From NCBI RefSeq assembly GCF_000334895.1, contig NZ_BAFM01000004.1, positions 124,001 to 188,000 on the forward strand: 64,000 bases of DNA, given 5' to 3'. A program made the position numbers and the translations under genes. A model generated the notes under the pieces. It ran no database searches and was not told where the DNA came from. It saw only the letters and a program-made list of their open reading frames with translations. Positions 24,274 through 33,018 of this stretch are shown piece by piece (the stretch's first letter is position 1; each line of letters starts with the position of its first letter). Source of the stretch: Halococcus agarilyticus. GTDB taxonomy: Archaea > Halobacteriota > Halobacteria > Halobacteriales > Halococcaceae.

Positions 24274-25161
24274 ATGACCGGTCGGAACCGTTCGTCGACG
24301 GCGAGCCGCGATCCCGACGCGCTGCTGGCCCGCGCAGGGATCCAGCCCGACCGCGATCAGGACCAGCACTTCCTCGTCGACGACCGCGTGCTCGATCGCC
24401 TGCCGACGTATGTCGAGGGGGTCGACACCAATCACGTCCTCGAAATCGGGGCCGGGACGGGCGCGCTGACCGACCGCCTGCTCAACGTCGCCGATCGCGT
24501 CACGGCGGTCGAGCGCGACGCGCGTCTGGCCGAGTTCCTCCGCGAGGAGTTCGCCGACGCCCGCGGGGAGGGGCGGCTCGAAATCGCCGAGGGCGACGCG
24601 CTCTCGGTCGAGCTTCCCGAGTTCACCGCGTCGGTGTCGAACCTTCCGTATGGGGTGTCGAGCGAGGTGCTGTTTCGACTGCTGCCCGCGAAGCGACCGC
24701 TCGTGGTCACAGTACAAACGGAGTTCGCCGAGCGGATGGTCGCCGATCCGGGTACGGCGGAGTACGGCCGGCTGTCGGTGACTGCGGGCCACTACGCCGA
24801 ATGCGAGATCGTGGAGACCGTCCCGCCGGAGGCGTTCTCGCCGCCACCGGCCGTCGAGAGCGCCGTTGTGCGCACCGCGCCGCGCGAACCGAACTACGCA
24901 GTCGACGAAACGGCGTTTCTCGCGTTCGTCAGGGGGGTGTTCACCCAGCGACGCAAGACCGTCCGCAACGCGATCCGGAACACGACCCACATCTCGGGGA
25001 TCGAGCGGCCCGGGGCGGTGGTCGAGGCCGCCGACGAGGCGCTGCTGAGCCAGCGGGCGGGCGACCTCGCCCCGGCGGAGTTCGCCGAGCTGGCACGGCT
25101 CGGGTGCGAGGTCGGTGGTGTGTCGAGCGAGGGAGCCACGTCGGGAGAGGAGGCCGGATGA
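24274..25161 (+). CDS. ksgA: 16S rRNA (adenine-N6,N6) dimethyltransferase
   Basis: A 295-residue SAM-dependent enzyme that dimethylates two adjacent adenines near the 3' end of 16S rRNA. DQDQHFLVDDRVLDR near the start, the SAM motif VLEIGAGTGALTDRL, and the catalytic-loop motif VSNLPYGVSS are the family hallmarks. SPPPAVESAVVR follows in the C-terminal half. The ATG at 24274 is preferred to a far-upstream one because it fits the TATA box. Confidence 0.94.
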   Translation: MTGRNRSSTASRDPDALLARAGIQPDRDQDQHFLVDDRVLDRLPTYVEGVDTNHVLEIGAGTGALTDRLLNVADRVTAVERDARLAEFLREEFADARGEGRLEIAEGDALSVELPEFTASVSNLPYGVSSEVLFRLLPAKRPLVVTVQTEFAERMVADPGTAEYGRLSVTAGHYAECEIVETVPPEAFSPPPAVESAVVRTAPREPNYAVDETAFLAFVRGVFTQRRKTVRNAIRNTTHISGIERPGAVVEAADEALLSQRAGDLAPAEFAELARLGCEVGGVSSEGATSGEEAG

Positions 25162-25275
25162 ATCGCGAGCGTCGGCGGGCGATGATCGGCGATCCGTGTG
25201 GTGCGACCACCGTGCTCGCACGGTCCCGGCGATTTCATGCAACGGCGGAAAGTGAGCGGAAACACACGACCCGAT

Positions 25276-25425
25276 ATGGGCGTCGTAGAGGAAGTCCGGG
25301 ACTCGATCGTTCCCGGCGGCGACGGCGAAACGACGGCGTATCGCTGTATCGACTGTCTCGCGGAGTTCGACGAGCGCCGACAGCTCTGTCCGAAGTGTGG
25401 CGGCGAGCGATTCGAGACAGTCTGA
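25276..25425 (+). CDS. short single zinc-ribbon protein
   Basis: Forty-nine residues from the ATG at 25276; upstream in-frame codons would add an atypical basic stretch. Two Cys pairs, YRCIDCLAEF and LCPKCGGERF, form one rubredoxin-like zinc knuckle after an acidic N-terminus. Haloarchaea encode many such proteins below 70 residues, most uncharacterised. It lies between ksgA and the channel gene, in the same direction. Confidence 0.7.
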   Translation: MGVVEEVRDSIVPGGDGETTAYRCIDCLAEFDERRQLCPKCGGERFETV

Positions 25426-25552
25426 ATCGGGGACACGAGCCTCCCGAGGAGTTCCGAAGTAACATCACTTCGAGTCATCGGCCGACCGACCGACCACTGG
25501 AGTCGGCGGGAGGATGGTCGGCCATCACGGTCCGCGAGAAGGGAAAACGCCG

Positions 25553-26719
25553 ATGAACATCTTCCGGTACGCCTGGCAGCTACAGCGGGCGTACTTCGAC
25601 ACGCTCGGGGAGAAACTGCTCGGGACCGTCGTGCTGTTCGTGCTGCTGGCGGCGATCGGCGAAGCCATCAGACGCGCGGGCCGGCCGCTCAAGCGGCGCT
25701 ACAGCACGCGACTGACCGAGGCGACCCAGGCCGGCGCGGTGGCGGTGCTCACCGTGGGTGTCGTCCTCGCGCTCGCCGTCATCTGGGAAGTAACGGGCCG
25801 TCTCGGAACGCTCGTCTATCCCCTGTTGTCCGTCAAACCCTGGATCATCGTCCGGGGGCTGGTTTCGGTCGCGCTCGTCGTGGTCGCCTACCTCCTCATC
25901 CGACTGCTGAACCGATCGATCGACCGGCTCTCCGAGGAACACGACGCGATCACCGACCACCAGAGCGAGGTCGCGTACCACGTCGCCGACGTCGGGGTGT
26001 TCGTGTTCGCGTTCCTGGGCGTTCTCGTCACCTGGGGTATCGATCCGGGGCGGCTGTTCGTGGGTGCGGGCGTGCTCGGTGCGGTGCTCGGTTTCGCGGC
26101 GCGGGACACCCTCGGTGCGATCACGTCGGGGTTCGTGCTGCTGTTCTCGCGGCCGTTTCGCGTCGGTGATTGGATCGAGGTCGAGGAGTACGAGGGCGTG
26201 GTCCGCGACGTGACCATCGTCAACACCAAGATCAGGTCGTTCGACGACGAACACGTGCTGATCCCGAACGACGAGATCACCAGCAACCCCCTGGTCAACC
26301 GGTCGCGGAACGACCGGCTCCGGATCGACATCGAGGTGAGCGTGGACTACGACACCGACCTCGACCGGGCGATGGCGGTGGCCGCGAACGCGATGGACGA
26401 GTGTGACGACCGCGTCCGTGAAATCCCCTCGCCACGGGCAGTGCTGAAACGCTTTGCGGACTCGGGGATCGTGCTCGAACTCCGGTTCTGGGTCGACGAT
26501 CCGAGCGCGAGACGGGTCTGGGAGGCGAAGACCGTCGTGATCCGGACGGTGAAGGAGACGTTCGACCGCGAAGGGATCGTCATTCCGTTCCCCCAGCGCA
26601 CGCTCAACGCGAGGGACGAATCCGGGTTCGGCGTCGCCGGCCGCGGCGCGACGGAACGCGGCGGCTCGGGCGAGCGGGCACGGGGGTCGACCACGGCAGC
26701 CGACGGCGGCGAGGACTGA
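25553..26719 (+). CDS. MscS-family mechanosensitive channel
   Basis: A 388-residue small-conductance mechanosensitive channel. Four or five hydrophobic segments lead into the pore helix, read as FVGAGVLGAVLGFAARDTLG, rich in the Gly/Ala pairs of MscS TM3. The beta domain follows (FSRPFRVGDWIEVEEYEG, then VLIPNDEITSNPLVNRS). A C-terminal alpha/beta domain and an acidic Gly-rich tail complete it. It would release solutes upon hypo-osmotic shock. The stop overlaps the next start (TGATG). Confidence 0.92.
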   Translation: MNIFRYAWQLQRAYFDTLGEKLLGTVVLFVLLAAIGEAIRRAGRPLKRRYSTRLTEATQAGAVAVLTVGVVLALAVIWEVTGRLGTLVYPLLSVKPWIIVRGLVSVALVVVAYLLIRLLNRSIDRLSEEHDAITDHQSEVAYHVADVGVFVFAFLGVLVTWGIDPGRLFVGAGVLGAVLGFAARDTLGAITSGFVLLFSRPFRVGDWIEVEEYEGVVRDVTIVNTKIRSFDDEHVLIPNDEITSNPLVNRSRNDRLRIDIEVSVDYDTDLDRAMAVAANAMDECDDRVREIPSPRAVLKRFADSGIVLELRFWVDDPSARRVWEAKTVVIRTVKETFDREGIVIPFPQRTLNARDESGFGVAGRGATERGGSGERARGSTTAADGGED

Positions 26720-27288
26720 TGGGACTCGACGACCGCCGCGAGCGCGACGACGTGTACCAGGCCGCCGAGGATTCGGCCCTCCTCGCGACCGCGGCGGTTG
26801 CGGCGGCCGAGCCCACCGACCGCGTGCTCGACGTCGGCACCGGATCGGGCTACGTCGCGGCGCGAGTGAACGAGACCGGCGCGCGAGTGGTGGGAACTGA
26901 TCGGAACCCCCACGCCTGTCGCCAGGCCCGCGACGCGGGTATCGAGACCGTCAGAACGGACCTCACGACTGCCTTTGCCGCCGACGCGTTCGATCTCGTG
27001 ACGTTCAACCCACCCTATCTCCCGACCGAGCCCGACGAGGCGGTCGACGACTGGATGGGGATGGCGCTGTCGGGCGGTGAGACCGGCCGGGCGGTCATCG
27101 AGCCGTTCATCGCCGACGTCGGCCGCGTGCTCGCACCCGAAGGACGGGTTCTCCTGCTCGTGAGCACCCTCTCCGGGGTCGAGGCGGTCGTCGAGCGCGC
27201 CGCCGACGCGGGGTTCGCGAGCGAGACCGTCTCCGAGGAGTCGTTCCCGTTCGAGACGCTGTCGGTGCTCCGGCTATCGAAGGAGTGA
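26719..27288 (+). CDS. HemK2/Mtq2-like protein N5-glutamine methyltransferase
   Basis: A 189-residue SAM methyltransferase. VYQAAEDSALLATAA near the N-terminus, the SAM motif RVLDVGTGSGYVAARV and the catalytic tetrad NPPYLPTEPDE are visible. The short length and DVYQPAEDS-type start match the archaeal/eukaryotic HemK2 (Mtq2) group, which modifies the GGQ glutamine of release factor aRF1. It overlaps the channel gene by 1 nt. Confidence 0.88.
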   Translation: MGLDDRRERDDVYQAAEDSALLATAAVAAAEPTDRVLDVGTGSGYVAARVNETGARVVGTDRNPHACRQARDAGIETVRTDLTTAFAADAFDLVTFNPPYLPTEPDEAVDDWMGMALSGGETGRAVIEPFIADVGRVLAPEGRVLLLVSTLSGVEAVVERAADAGFASETVSEESFPFETLSVLRLSKE

Positions 27289-27435
27289 CGCCGTCGACGG
27301 CAGCGATGGATCGACGAACGAAACGAAAGGCGTCGAAATCGCCGACCTGACTTTCGAATCACAGGCTGGGATGGGGTCAGGACTAAGGGATCACAAGAGC
27401 AACCGCATTGAACGGGGAGCCCGTATCGGTACACA

Positions 27436-30063
27436 ATGAGCCACCGGAAGACACAGCTCGACATCCGGGGGATGAGCTGTGCGAACTGTTCGCAAACGAT
27501 AACCGAGGCGCTTCAGGGCCTCGACGGAGTGCGGACGGCGGACGTCAACTACGCCACCGACGAGGGAAGCGTCGAGTACGACCCGGACGAGACGACGCTC
27601 GCGGCGATCTACGCTACGATCGACGACGCCGGATACAGCGTGGCGAGCACGTCGATGTCGATCGCCATCACCGATATGACGTGTTCGAACTGCGCGGAGA
27701 CCAACGAGACGGCACTCGAAGCCGTTCCGGGGGTTATCTCGGCGGACGTCAACTACGCCACCGACGAGGCCAGCGTCAAGTACAATCCCGCCGAGACCGA
27801 TCGAGAACGACTCTACGCCGCGGTCGAGAGCGCCGGCTACTCGCCCGTGCGCGAGGACGACGACGGTGAGTCGGAAGCCGAACGCCGCGACGCCGCCCGT
27901 GACGACGAGATCCGCCGCCAGCTCCGGCTCACGCTGTTCGGCGCGGCGCTCTCGCTCCCGCTGATCGCCTTCATGATCGAGAAGCTCGTGCTCGGTGGCG
28001 GGGCGCTCCCCGAGACGATCCTCGGTGTGGAGTTCGGCTGGGTCGAGTTCCTGCTCGCGACCCCGGTCCAACTCGTGCTCGGGCGGCCGTTCTACAGGAA
28101 CTCGTACAACGCGCTGGTGAAGAACCGGACGGCCAACATGGACGTGCTGATCGCGCTCGGCTCCTCGACAGCCTACGTCTACTCGGTTGTCGTGCTCCTG
28201 GGGCTGCTCGCGGGTGGGCTGTACTTCGACACCGCCGCGTTGATCCTCGTGTTCATCACGCTCGGGAACTACCTCGAAGCGCGCTCGAAGGGCCAGGCGG
28301 GCGAGGCGCTCCAGCAGCTCCTCGAAATGGAGGCCGACACCGCGACCGTCATCAACGACGGAGGAAACGAGGAGGAGGTTCCCCTCGAAGAGGTCGACAT
28401 CGGCGACCGAATGAAGGTCCGGCCAGGCGAACAGATCCCGACCGACGGCACCGTGGTCGACGGGCAGAGTGCGGTCGACGAGTCGATGGTCACCGGCGAA
28501 TCGGTCCCCGTCGAAAAGGAGGAGGGTGACGAGGTCGTCGGCTCGACCATCAACGAGAACGGTGTGCTGGTCGTGGAAGCCACCAAGGTCGGTGCCGACA
28601 CCGCGCTCCAGCAGATCGTCCAAACTGTGAAGGAAGCGCAGTCGCGCCAGCCCGAGATCCAGAACCTCGCGGATCGGATCTCGTCGTACTTCGTGCCGAT
28701 CGTGATCGCGAACGCCCTGCTCTGGGGGATCGTCTGGTATCTGTTCCCGGCAGCGCTCGCCGGGTTCGTCGGCGTGCTGCCGGCGTGGGGGCTCGTCGCT
28801 GGCGGGCCGGCAGTCGCGGGTGGCACGGTTTCGGTGTTCGAGTTCGCGGTGGTCGTGTTCGCCTCCTCGGTCTTGATCGCGTGTCCGTGCGCGCTCGGGC
28901 TCGCAACCCCGGCGGCGACGATGGTCGGCACCTCCATCGGCGCGAAAAACGGCGTCCTGTTCAAGGGTGGCGACGTCCTCGAACGTGCGAAGGACGTCGA
29001 TACGGTGGTGTTCGACAAAACCGGGACGCTGACCGAGGGTGCGATGGAACTCACCGACGTCGTTGTCTTCAATGCTCGCACCGCTACCGGCGGCGACGAC
29101 CCCGAGACGGCGGCCGACGGGGGCGCGCAGGCGCTCGACGGACAGTCCAAGGCCGGGAGCGAGGCAGCAGTCGACGAGGGGACCGTCCTCCGAGCGGCGG
29201 CGAGCGCCGAATCCGGCAGCGAACACCCGCTCGCACGAGCGATCGTCACGGGTGCCGAAGAGCGAGGGATCGACCTCGCCGAGTCCACCGGGTTCGAGAA
29301 CGTGCCTGGTCACGGCGTCCGCACAGTAGTGGAGGACGACGAGGTGCTCGTCGGGAACCGCAAGCTCATGCGCGATAACGACATCGACCCATCGCCCGCC
29401 GAGGACGAACTCGAACGCCTCGAAAACGAGGGCAAGACCGCGATGCTCGTCGCGCGCGGCGGGAGCCTCCTCGGCCTCGTCGCCGACGCCGACACGGTGA
29501 AAGAGAGCGCGAAGGAGGCCGTTTCGGCGCTCCACGAACGCGGCCTCACGGTTCACATGATCACCGGCGACAACGAGCGTACAGCCAGAGCAGTCGCCGA
29601 GGACGTCGGCATCGATCCGGCGAACGTTCGCGCCGAGGTCCTGCCGGAGGACAAGGCCGACGCGGTCGACGAGATCCAGGCCGACGGTACGAAGGCGATG
29701 ATGGTCGGTGACGGCGTGAACGACGCGCCCGCGCTCGCAACCGCCTACGTGGGAACGGCGATCGGCTCGGGCACCGACGTCGCGATCGAGGCCGCGGACG
29801 TCACGCTGATGCGCGACGATCCGCTCGACGTGGTGAAGGCCATTCGGATCTCCGATGGGACGCTTCGGAAGATCAAGCAGAACCTCTTCTGGGCGCTCGG
29901 GTACAACACCGCGATGATCCCGCTCGCCTCGCTTGGCCTGCTCCAGCCCGTGCTCGCCGCGGCGGCGATGGCGTTCTCGTCGGTATCGGTGCTGTCGAAC
30001 AGCCTGCTGTTCCGGCGGTACACGCCCGACGAGGACTACCGCCCGCTGTACGACTGGCGATAG
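27436..30063 (+). CDS. copA: copper-translocating P-type ATPase
   Basis: An 875-residue PIB-1 ATPase that exports Cu(I). Two N-terminal heavy-metal domains have GMSCANCSQ and DMTCSNCAE. Eight membrane helices are expected; the ion-site helix carries [14 protein letters not shown] near residue 485. The phosphorylated Asp is in [11 protein letters not shown] (about 528), the nucleotide domain has [10 protein letters not shown], and the hinge is [13 protein letters not shown]. The last two helices show [11 protein letters not shown] and [10 protein letters not shown], typical of Cu(I) pumps. Copper handling fits the presence of methanethiol oxidase, a copper enzyme, in the window. Confidence 0.94.
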   Translation: MSHRKTQLDIRGMSCANCSQTITEALQGLDGVRTADVNYATDEGSVEYDPDETTLAAIYATIDDAGYSVASTSMSIAITDMTCSNCAETNETALEAVPGVISADVNYATDEASVKYNPAETDRERLYAAVESAGYSPVREDDDGESEAERRDAARDDEIRRQLRLTLFGAALSLPLIAFMIEKLVLGGGALPETILGVEFGWVEFLLATPVQLVLGRPFYRNSYNALVKNRTANMDVLIALGSSTAYVYSVVVLLGLLAGGLYFDTAALILVFITLGNYLEARSKGQAGEALQQLLEMEADTATVINDGGNEEEVPLEEVDIGDRMKVRPGEQIPTDGTVVDGQSAVDESMVTGESVPVEKEEGDEVVGSTINENGVLVVEATKVGADTALQQIVQTVKEAQSRQPEIQNLADRISSYFVPIVIANALLWGIVWYLFPAALAGFVGVLPAWGLVAGGPAVAGGTVSVFEFAVVVFASSVLIACPCALGLATPAATMVGTSIGAKNGVLFKGGDVLERAKDVDTVVFDKTGTLTEGAMELTDVVVFNARTATGGDDPETAADGGAQALDGQSKAGSEAAVDEGTVLRAAASAESGSEHPLARAIVTGAEERGIDLAESTGFENVPGHGVRTVVEDDEVLVGNRKLMRDNDIDPSPAEDELERLENEGKTAMLVARGGSLLGLVADADTVKESAKEAVSALHERGLTVHMITGDNERTARAVAEDVGIDPANVRAEVLPEDKADAVDEIQADGTKAMMVGDGVNDAPALATAYVGTAIGSGTDVAIEAADVTLMRDDPLDVVKAIRISDGTLRKIKQNLFWALGYNTAMIPLASLGLLQPVLAAAAMAFSSVSVLSNSLLFRRYTPDEDYRPLYDWR

Positions 30064-30103
30064 GCCGTGGGGCGTGGGTTCTGCCTGGCGAACCGAGCGA
30101 GGC

Positions 30104-30157
30104 AGGCTCCGGTACACGCCGGATCACGACGACGAACTGTTCGGGCTCTATCGGTAA
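30104..30157 (+). pseudogene. possible remnant of a second copA C-terminus
   Basis: Forty nucleotides after the copA stop, an open stretch encodes RLRYTPDHDDELFGLYR followed by TAA. The copA protein itself ends [16 protein letters not shown]. The shared RYTPDxD and the same distance to a stop suggest a duplicated or left-over C-terminal tail. It is very short, so chance cannot be excluded. Confidence 0.3.
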
Positions 30158-30303
30158 CTCCGTTCAGCACGGCCCTCTTCCTCCGCTTCGCTGCCTCGTG
30201 TTCGAGGGGGCTGCGCCGTCCAGCCGTCCACGAGGGGGACACTGCAAGTCGCCTGGCCAGCTGGTCTCGCTGTACGATTACCGCTGAGCATCAAACGGAG
30301 TAG

Positions 30304-30313
30304 TAAATATTAA
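30304..30313 (+). promoter_or_regulatory. TATA box of the metE operon
   Basis: TAAATATTAA is centred 29 nt upstream of the ATG at 30338, one of the clearest promoters in the window. Confidence 0.6.
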
Positions 30314-30337
30314 GCCGCGTCATTCCGTTGGGCGGGT

Positions 30338-31360
30338 ATGACCGAACTCGTGGCGACGACGCCAGGCGTCTTTCCGCTGCCCGACTGGGCGAAGGATCGG
30401 CTGGGAAGCCTGAAGGGCCACCAGAAGGAGGACCTGATCGACGGCGGGGAGACCGGCGAGATCGCCGACGCCTACGACGAGGCGCGCGCGGAGGTCGCCG
30501 ACTGGCAGGCGACCGCCGGCCTCGATCGCGTGGTGGAGGGCCAGCTCCGGTGGGACGACATGCTCGCGCACCCGCTCTGTGTCCACGATGCCGTCGAGAC
30601 CCGCGGGATCGTCCGGTACTACGACAACAACAACTTCTATCGCGAGCCGGCGGTCACAGGAGAACTGACGTTCGACGGCGACCTCGCGGACGACCTCGAC
30701 CACCTCGCGGCGCTCGACGGCGTGACCGAGTCGCGCCAGGCGGTCGTTCCGGGACCGTACACCCTCGCGGACCTCGCGACCGACGAGTTCTACGGCGACC
30801 GGGTGGAATTCCTCGATGCGATCGCTGAGTTCCTCACGGGCGAGATCCGAGCGTTCCCCGACTGTGAAACCGTCTTTGTGCTCGAACCGTCGCTCGTCAC
30901 GAACCCGCCCGAAGATGGGTTCGACGAGCGTGCGAGCGACGCGATCGATCGGGTGGCGGACGCGACCGACGCCGACGTGGTGGTGCACACCTACTGGGGC
31001 GCGCTGGAGGAGAAGGTCCACGCCCACCTGCTCGACGCCGACGTCGACGCCGTGGGCTACGACTTCGTGACCAACCACGAGGAGAACCTCTACAACATCA
31101 ACGAGTACGGCACGAAGGAGTCGATCGCGCTCGGCCTCGCCGACGGCCAGAACACCAAAGTCGAGGACGGCGAGACGATCGCCGAGCGGATCGAGTGGGT
31201 CACCGAGAGCGTTCCTGCGGCGGAGTTCGAGACGATCTACGCCACCACGAACACCGAGCTGTTCTACCTGCCGGTGAACAGGACGAAGGAGAAACTCGGA
31301 TCGCTCGCCGAGGGAGTCAAGCTTGCTGACGTGGATGCAGGCGAGGAGGTGAACGCATGA
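30338..31360 (+). CDS. split methionine synthase, MetE-like first subunit
   Basis: A 340-residue TIM-barrel protein of the cobalamin-independent methionine synthase family. It begins TELVATTPGVFPLPDWAKD and resembles MetE in VPGPYTLADLATDEFYG. The zinc ligands (His-x-Cys and Cys) of the catalytic half are missing: the equivalent strand reads VVVHTYWGAL and the later loop TNTELFYLP. It is therefore probably a partner or folate-binding half that works with the next gene, which overlaps it by 4 nt (ATGA). Confidence 0.85.
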   Translation: MTELVATTPGVFPLPDWAKDRLGSLKGHQKEDLIDGGETGEIADAYDEARAEVADWQATAGLDRVVEGQLRWDDMLAHPLCVHDAVETRGIVRYYDNNNFYREPAVTGELTFDGDLADDLDHLAALDGVTESRQAVVPGPYTLADLATDEFYGDRVEFLDAIAEFLTGEIRAFPDCETVFVLEPSLVTNPPEDGFDERASDAIDRVADATDADVVVHTYWGALEEKVHAHLLDADVDAVGYDFVTNHEENLYNINEYGTKESIALGLADGQNTKVEDGETIAERIEWVTESVPAAEFETIYATTNTELFYLPVNRTKEKLGSLAEGVKLADVDAGEEVNA

Positions 31361-32427
31361 CTCGCGAGCAGTTCCGGCCGGACGATCACCCGAACGAGCA
31401 GTTCATCCTCTCGACCGTGGTCGGCAGCTATCCCAAGCCGAAGTGGCTCGACCGCGTTCGCGAGCGCTACGAGGAGGCAGACGACTTCGACGACGCGAAC
31501 TGGGCGGAGGCGACCGACGACGCTTCGCGACTCATCACCCACGAGCACGAGCGCGCCGGCCTCGACGTGGTGGTCGACGGCGAGATGCGCCGAAACGAGA
31601 TGGTCGAGTACTTCGCCGAGCGGATCGATGGCTACGAGTTCAATGGCCCGGTCAAGGTCTGGGGCCACAACTACTTCGACAAACCGTCGGTCGTCGAGGA
31701 CGTCGTGTACGACGACTCGTGGCTGGTCGACGAGTTCGCGTTCACCGACGACGTGGCCGCCCGGCCCGTGAAGGTCCCGATCACCGGACCGTACACGCTC
31801 GCGAGCTGGAGCTTCAACGAGAGCTACGACGACGATCGCGCGCTCGCGCTCGATCTCGCTGACCTCGTGAACGAGGAGATCGGCAAGCTGGTCGAGGCCG
31901 GCGCACGCTACATCCAGATCGACGAGCCAGCACTCGCCACCACGCCCGACGACCACGCGATCGTCGGCGACTGCCTCGATCGGATCGTCGCCGGCCTGCC
32001 CGAGGACGTCCGGATCGGGCTGCACGTCTGCTACGGGGACTACTCCCGGATCTACCCCGAGATCCTCGAGTTCCCGATCGACGAGTTCGACGTCGAACTC
32101 GCGAACGGCGACTACGAACAGCTCGACGTGTTCAAGCAGCCCGAATTCGACCTCGATCTCGCGCTCGGCGTGACCGACGTCCACGTCGCCGAGGTCGAAT
32201 CCGTCGAGGCGATCGAGGCGAACATCGAGAAGGGTCTGGAGATCGTCCCGCCGGAGCGCCTGACCGTGAGCCCCGACTGCGGCGTGAAGCTCCTCCCACG
32301 CGAAGTCGCCTACGGCAAGATGGCGAACATGGTCGAGGCCACCCGGAACGTCGAGCGCAAACTCGACACCGGCGAGATCGACGCGCGGGCGCTCCGCGAG
32401 GGGGCGGCCGTGAGCGCCGACGACTGA
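31357..32427 (+). CDS. metE: split methionine synthase, MetE-like catalytic subunit
   Basis: A 356-residue TIM-barrel protein matching the C-terminal catalytic half of MetE. It transfers a methyl group to homocysteine. Substrate residues are seen in STVVGSYPKPKWL and DGEMRRNEMVEYF. The zinc ligands are in GLHVCYGD (His and Cys, about residue 223) and LTVSPDCGVKLL (Cys, about 308). It overlaps the first subunit gene and is the last gene of the operon. Methyl-THF from the MetF-like or DmdA-like proteins is a natural methyl source, though the true donor of archaeal core MetE proteins is debated. Confidence 0.88.
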   Translation: MTREQFRPDDHPNEQFILSTVVGSYPKPKWLDRVRERYEEADDFDDANWAEATDDASRLITHEHERAGLDVVVDGEMRRNEMVEYFAERIDGYEFNGPVKVWGHNYFDKPSVVEDVVYDDSWLVDEFAFTDDVAARPVKVPITGPYTLASWSFNESYDDDRALALDLADLVNEEIGKLVEAGARYIQIDEPALATTPDDHAIVGDCLDRIVAGLPEDVRIGLHVCYGDYSRIYPEILEFPIDEFDVELANGDYEQLDVFKQPEFDLDLALGVTDVHVAEVESVEAIEANIEKGLEIVPPERLTVSPDCGVKLLPREVAYGKMANMVEATRNVERKLDTGEIDARALREGAAVSADD

Positions 32428-32436
32428 CGATCGACG

Positions 32437-32544
32437 AGTCCTGCCCACGGTAGACTCCTCGCCAGTCCTGCCCACGGTAGACTCCTCGCCAGTCCTGCCC
32501 ACGGTAGACTCCTCGCCAGTCCTGCCCACGGTAGACTCCTCGCC
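32437..32544. repeat. four perfect 27-bp tandem repeats
   Basis: The unit begins AGTCCTGCCCACGG and ends CTCCTCGCC. It occurs four times without a mismatch at 32437, 32464, 32491 and 32518, starting 9 nt after the metE stop. No spacers separate the units, so it is not a CRISPR. It looks like a minisatellite made by slippage, possibly structured in the 3' end of the metE mRNA. Confidence 0.9.
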
Positions 32545-32608
32545 CTGTGATTGGCGCGCGCTCGCGCTCGTGTGTGAGCGATAGCGAACACCGAGCGCGG
32601 ATCGGCGT

Positions 32609-32665
32609 GCGAGGGATGAGCGAGTGAGGGAAGTGAACGAGCGAATCGGCTGGGGAGGCGTGTGG
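32609..32665 (-). repeat. dispersed 57-bp element, copy B
   Basis: This stretch is the inverted copy of 17510-17566 with 48 of 57 matching positions. It ends GGGGAGGCGTGTGG on the plus strand. It lies in the 591-bp gap between metE and the S9 peptidase gene. Further downstream an imperfect inverted pair, CTGGCTCAGG (32781) and CCCTGAACCAG (32863), may mark another end of the same mobile or repeat unit. Confidence 0.6.
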
Positions 32666-32985
32666 ACGGTTGCGGTGCTGTGCTGTTTCCCCATTGGTGT
32701 CGGCATCGCAGCGGTCACGACGACAGCGACAACTACCGAAACAACCGCAACGGCGACCGCAACCGTCTCGAAAGCCCCGACTGGCTCAGGTCCCGGGACT
32801 CGCTGTGCGCCTCGCCTCGCTCACTTCGTTCGCTCGGCTGCGGTGCTTACTTCGTCCGGGTTCCCTGAACCAGTCGCCCCTTTCAGTCCCACCCGACGTG
32901 GTTTCCCCGGTCAGTCGTGATGTATCGCCGCCTCCCAAACACCGAGCGAAAATGGCAGGGTTGTTACTGAACCAATGTTCGGGAA

Positions 32986-32994
32986 GGTTTTACC
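32986..32994 (+). promoter_or_regulatory. TATA box of the S9 peptidase gene
   Basis: GGTTTTACC is centred about 28 nt before the ATG at 33019 and selects that ATG as a leaderless start. Confidence 0.5.
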
Positions 32995-33018
32995 ACGGCG
33001 TAGACCCACGAATGGCTG

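Noticed and set aside
27391-30117. Long open frame of about 900 codons antisense to copA
   Set aside because: It mirrors the GC-rich third positions of copA and is full of Arg/His without any domain; the sense frame has all P-type ATPase motifs.
30061-30157. Read-through of the copA TAG stop into the downstream RYTPDHD tail
   Set aside because: The tail is in a different frame from copA and copA already ends with the equivalent sequence.
32437-32544. Tandem 27-bp units as a CRISPR array
   Set aside because: The units abut directly with no spacers, there are only four, and no cas gene is near.
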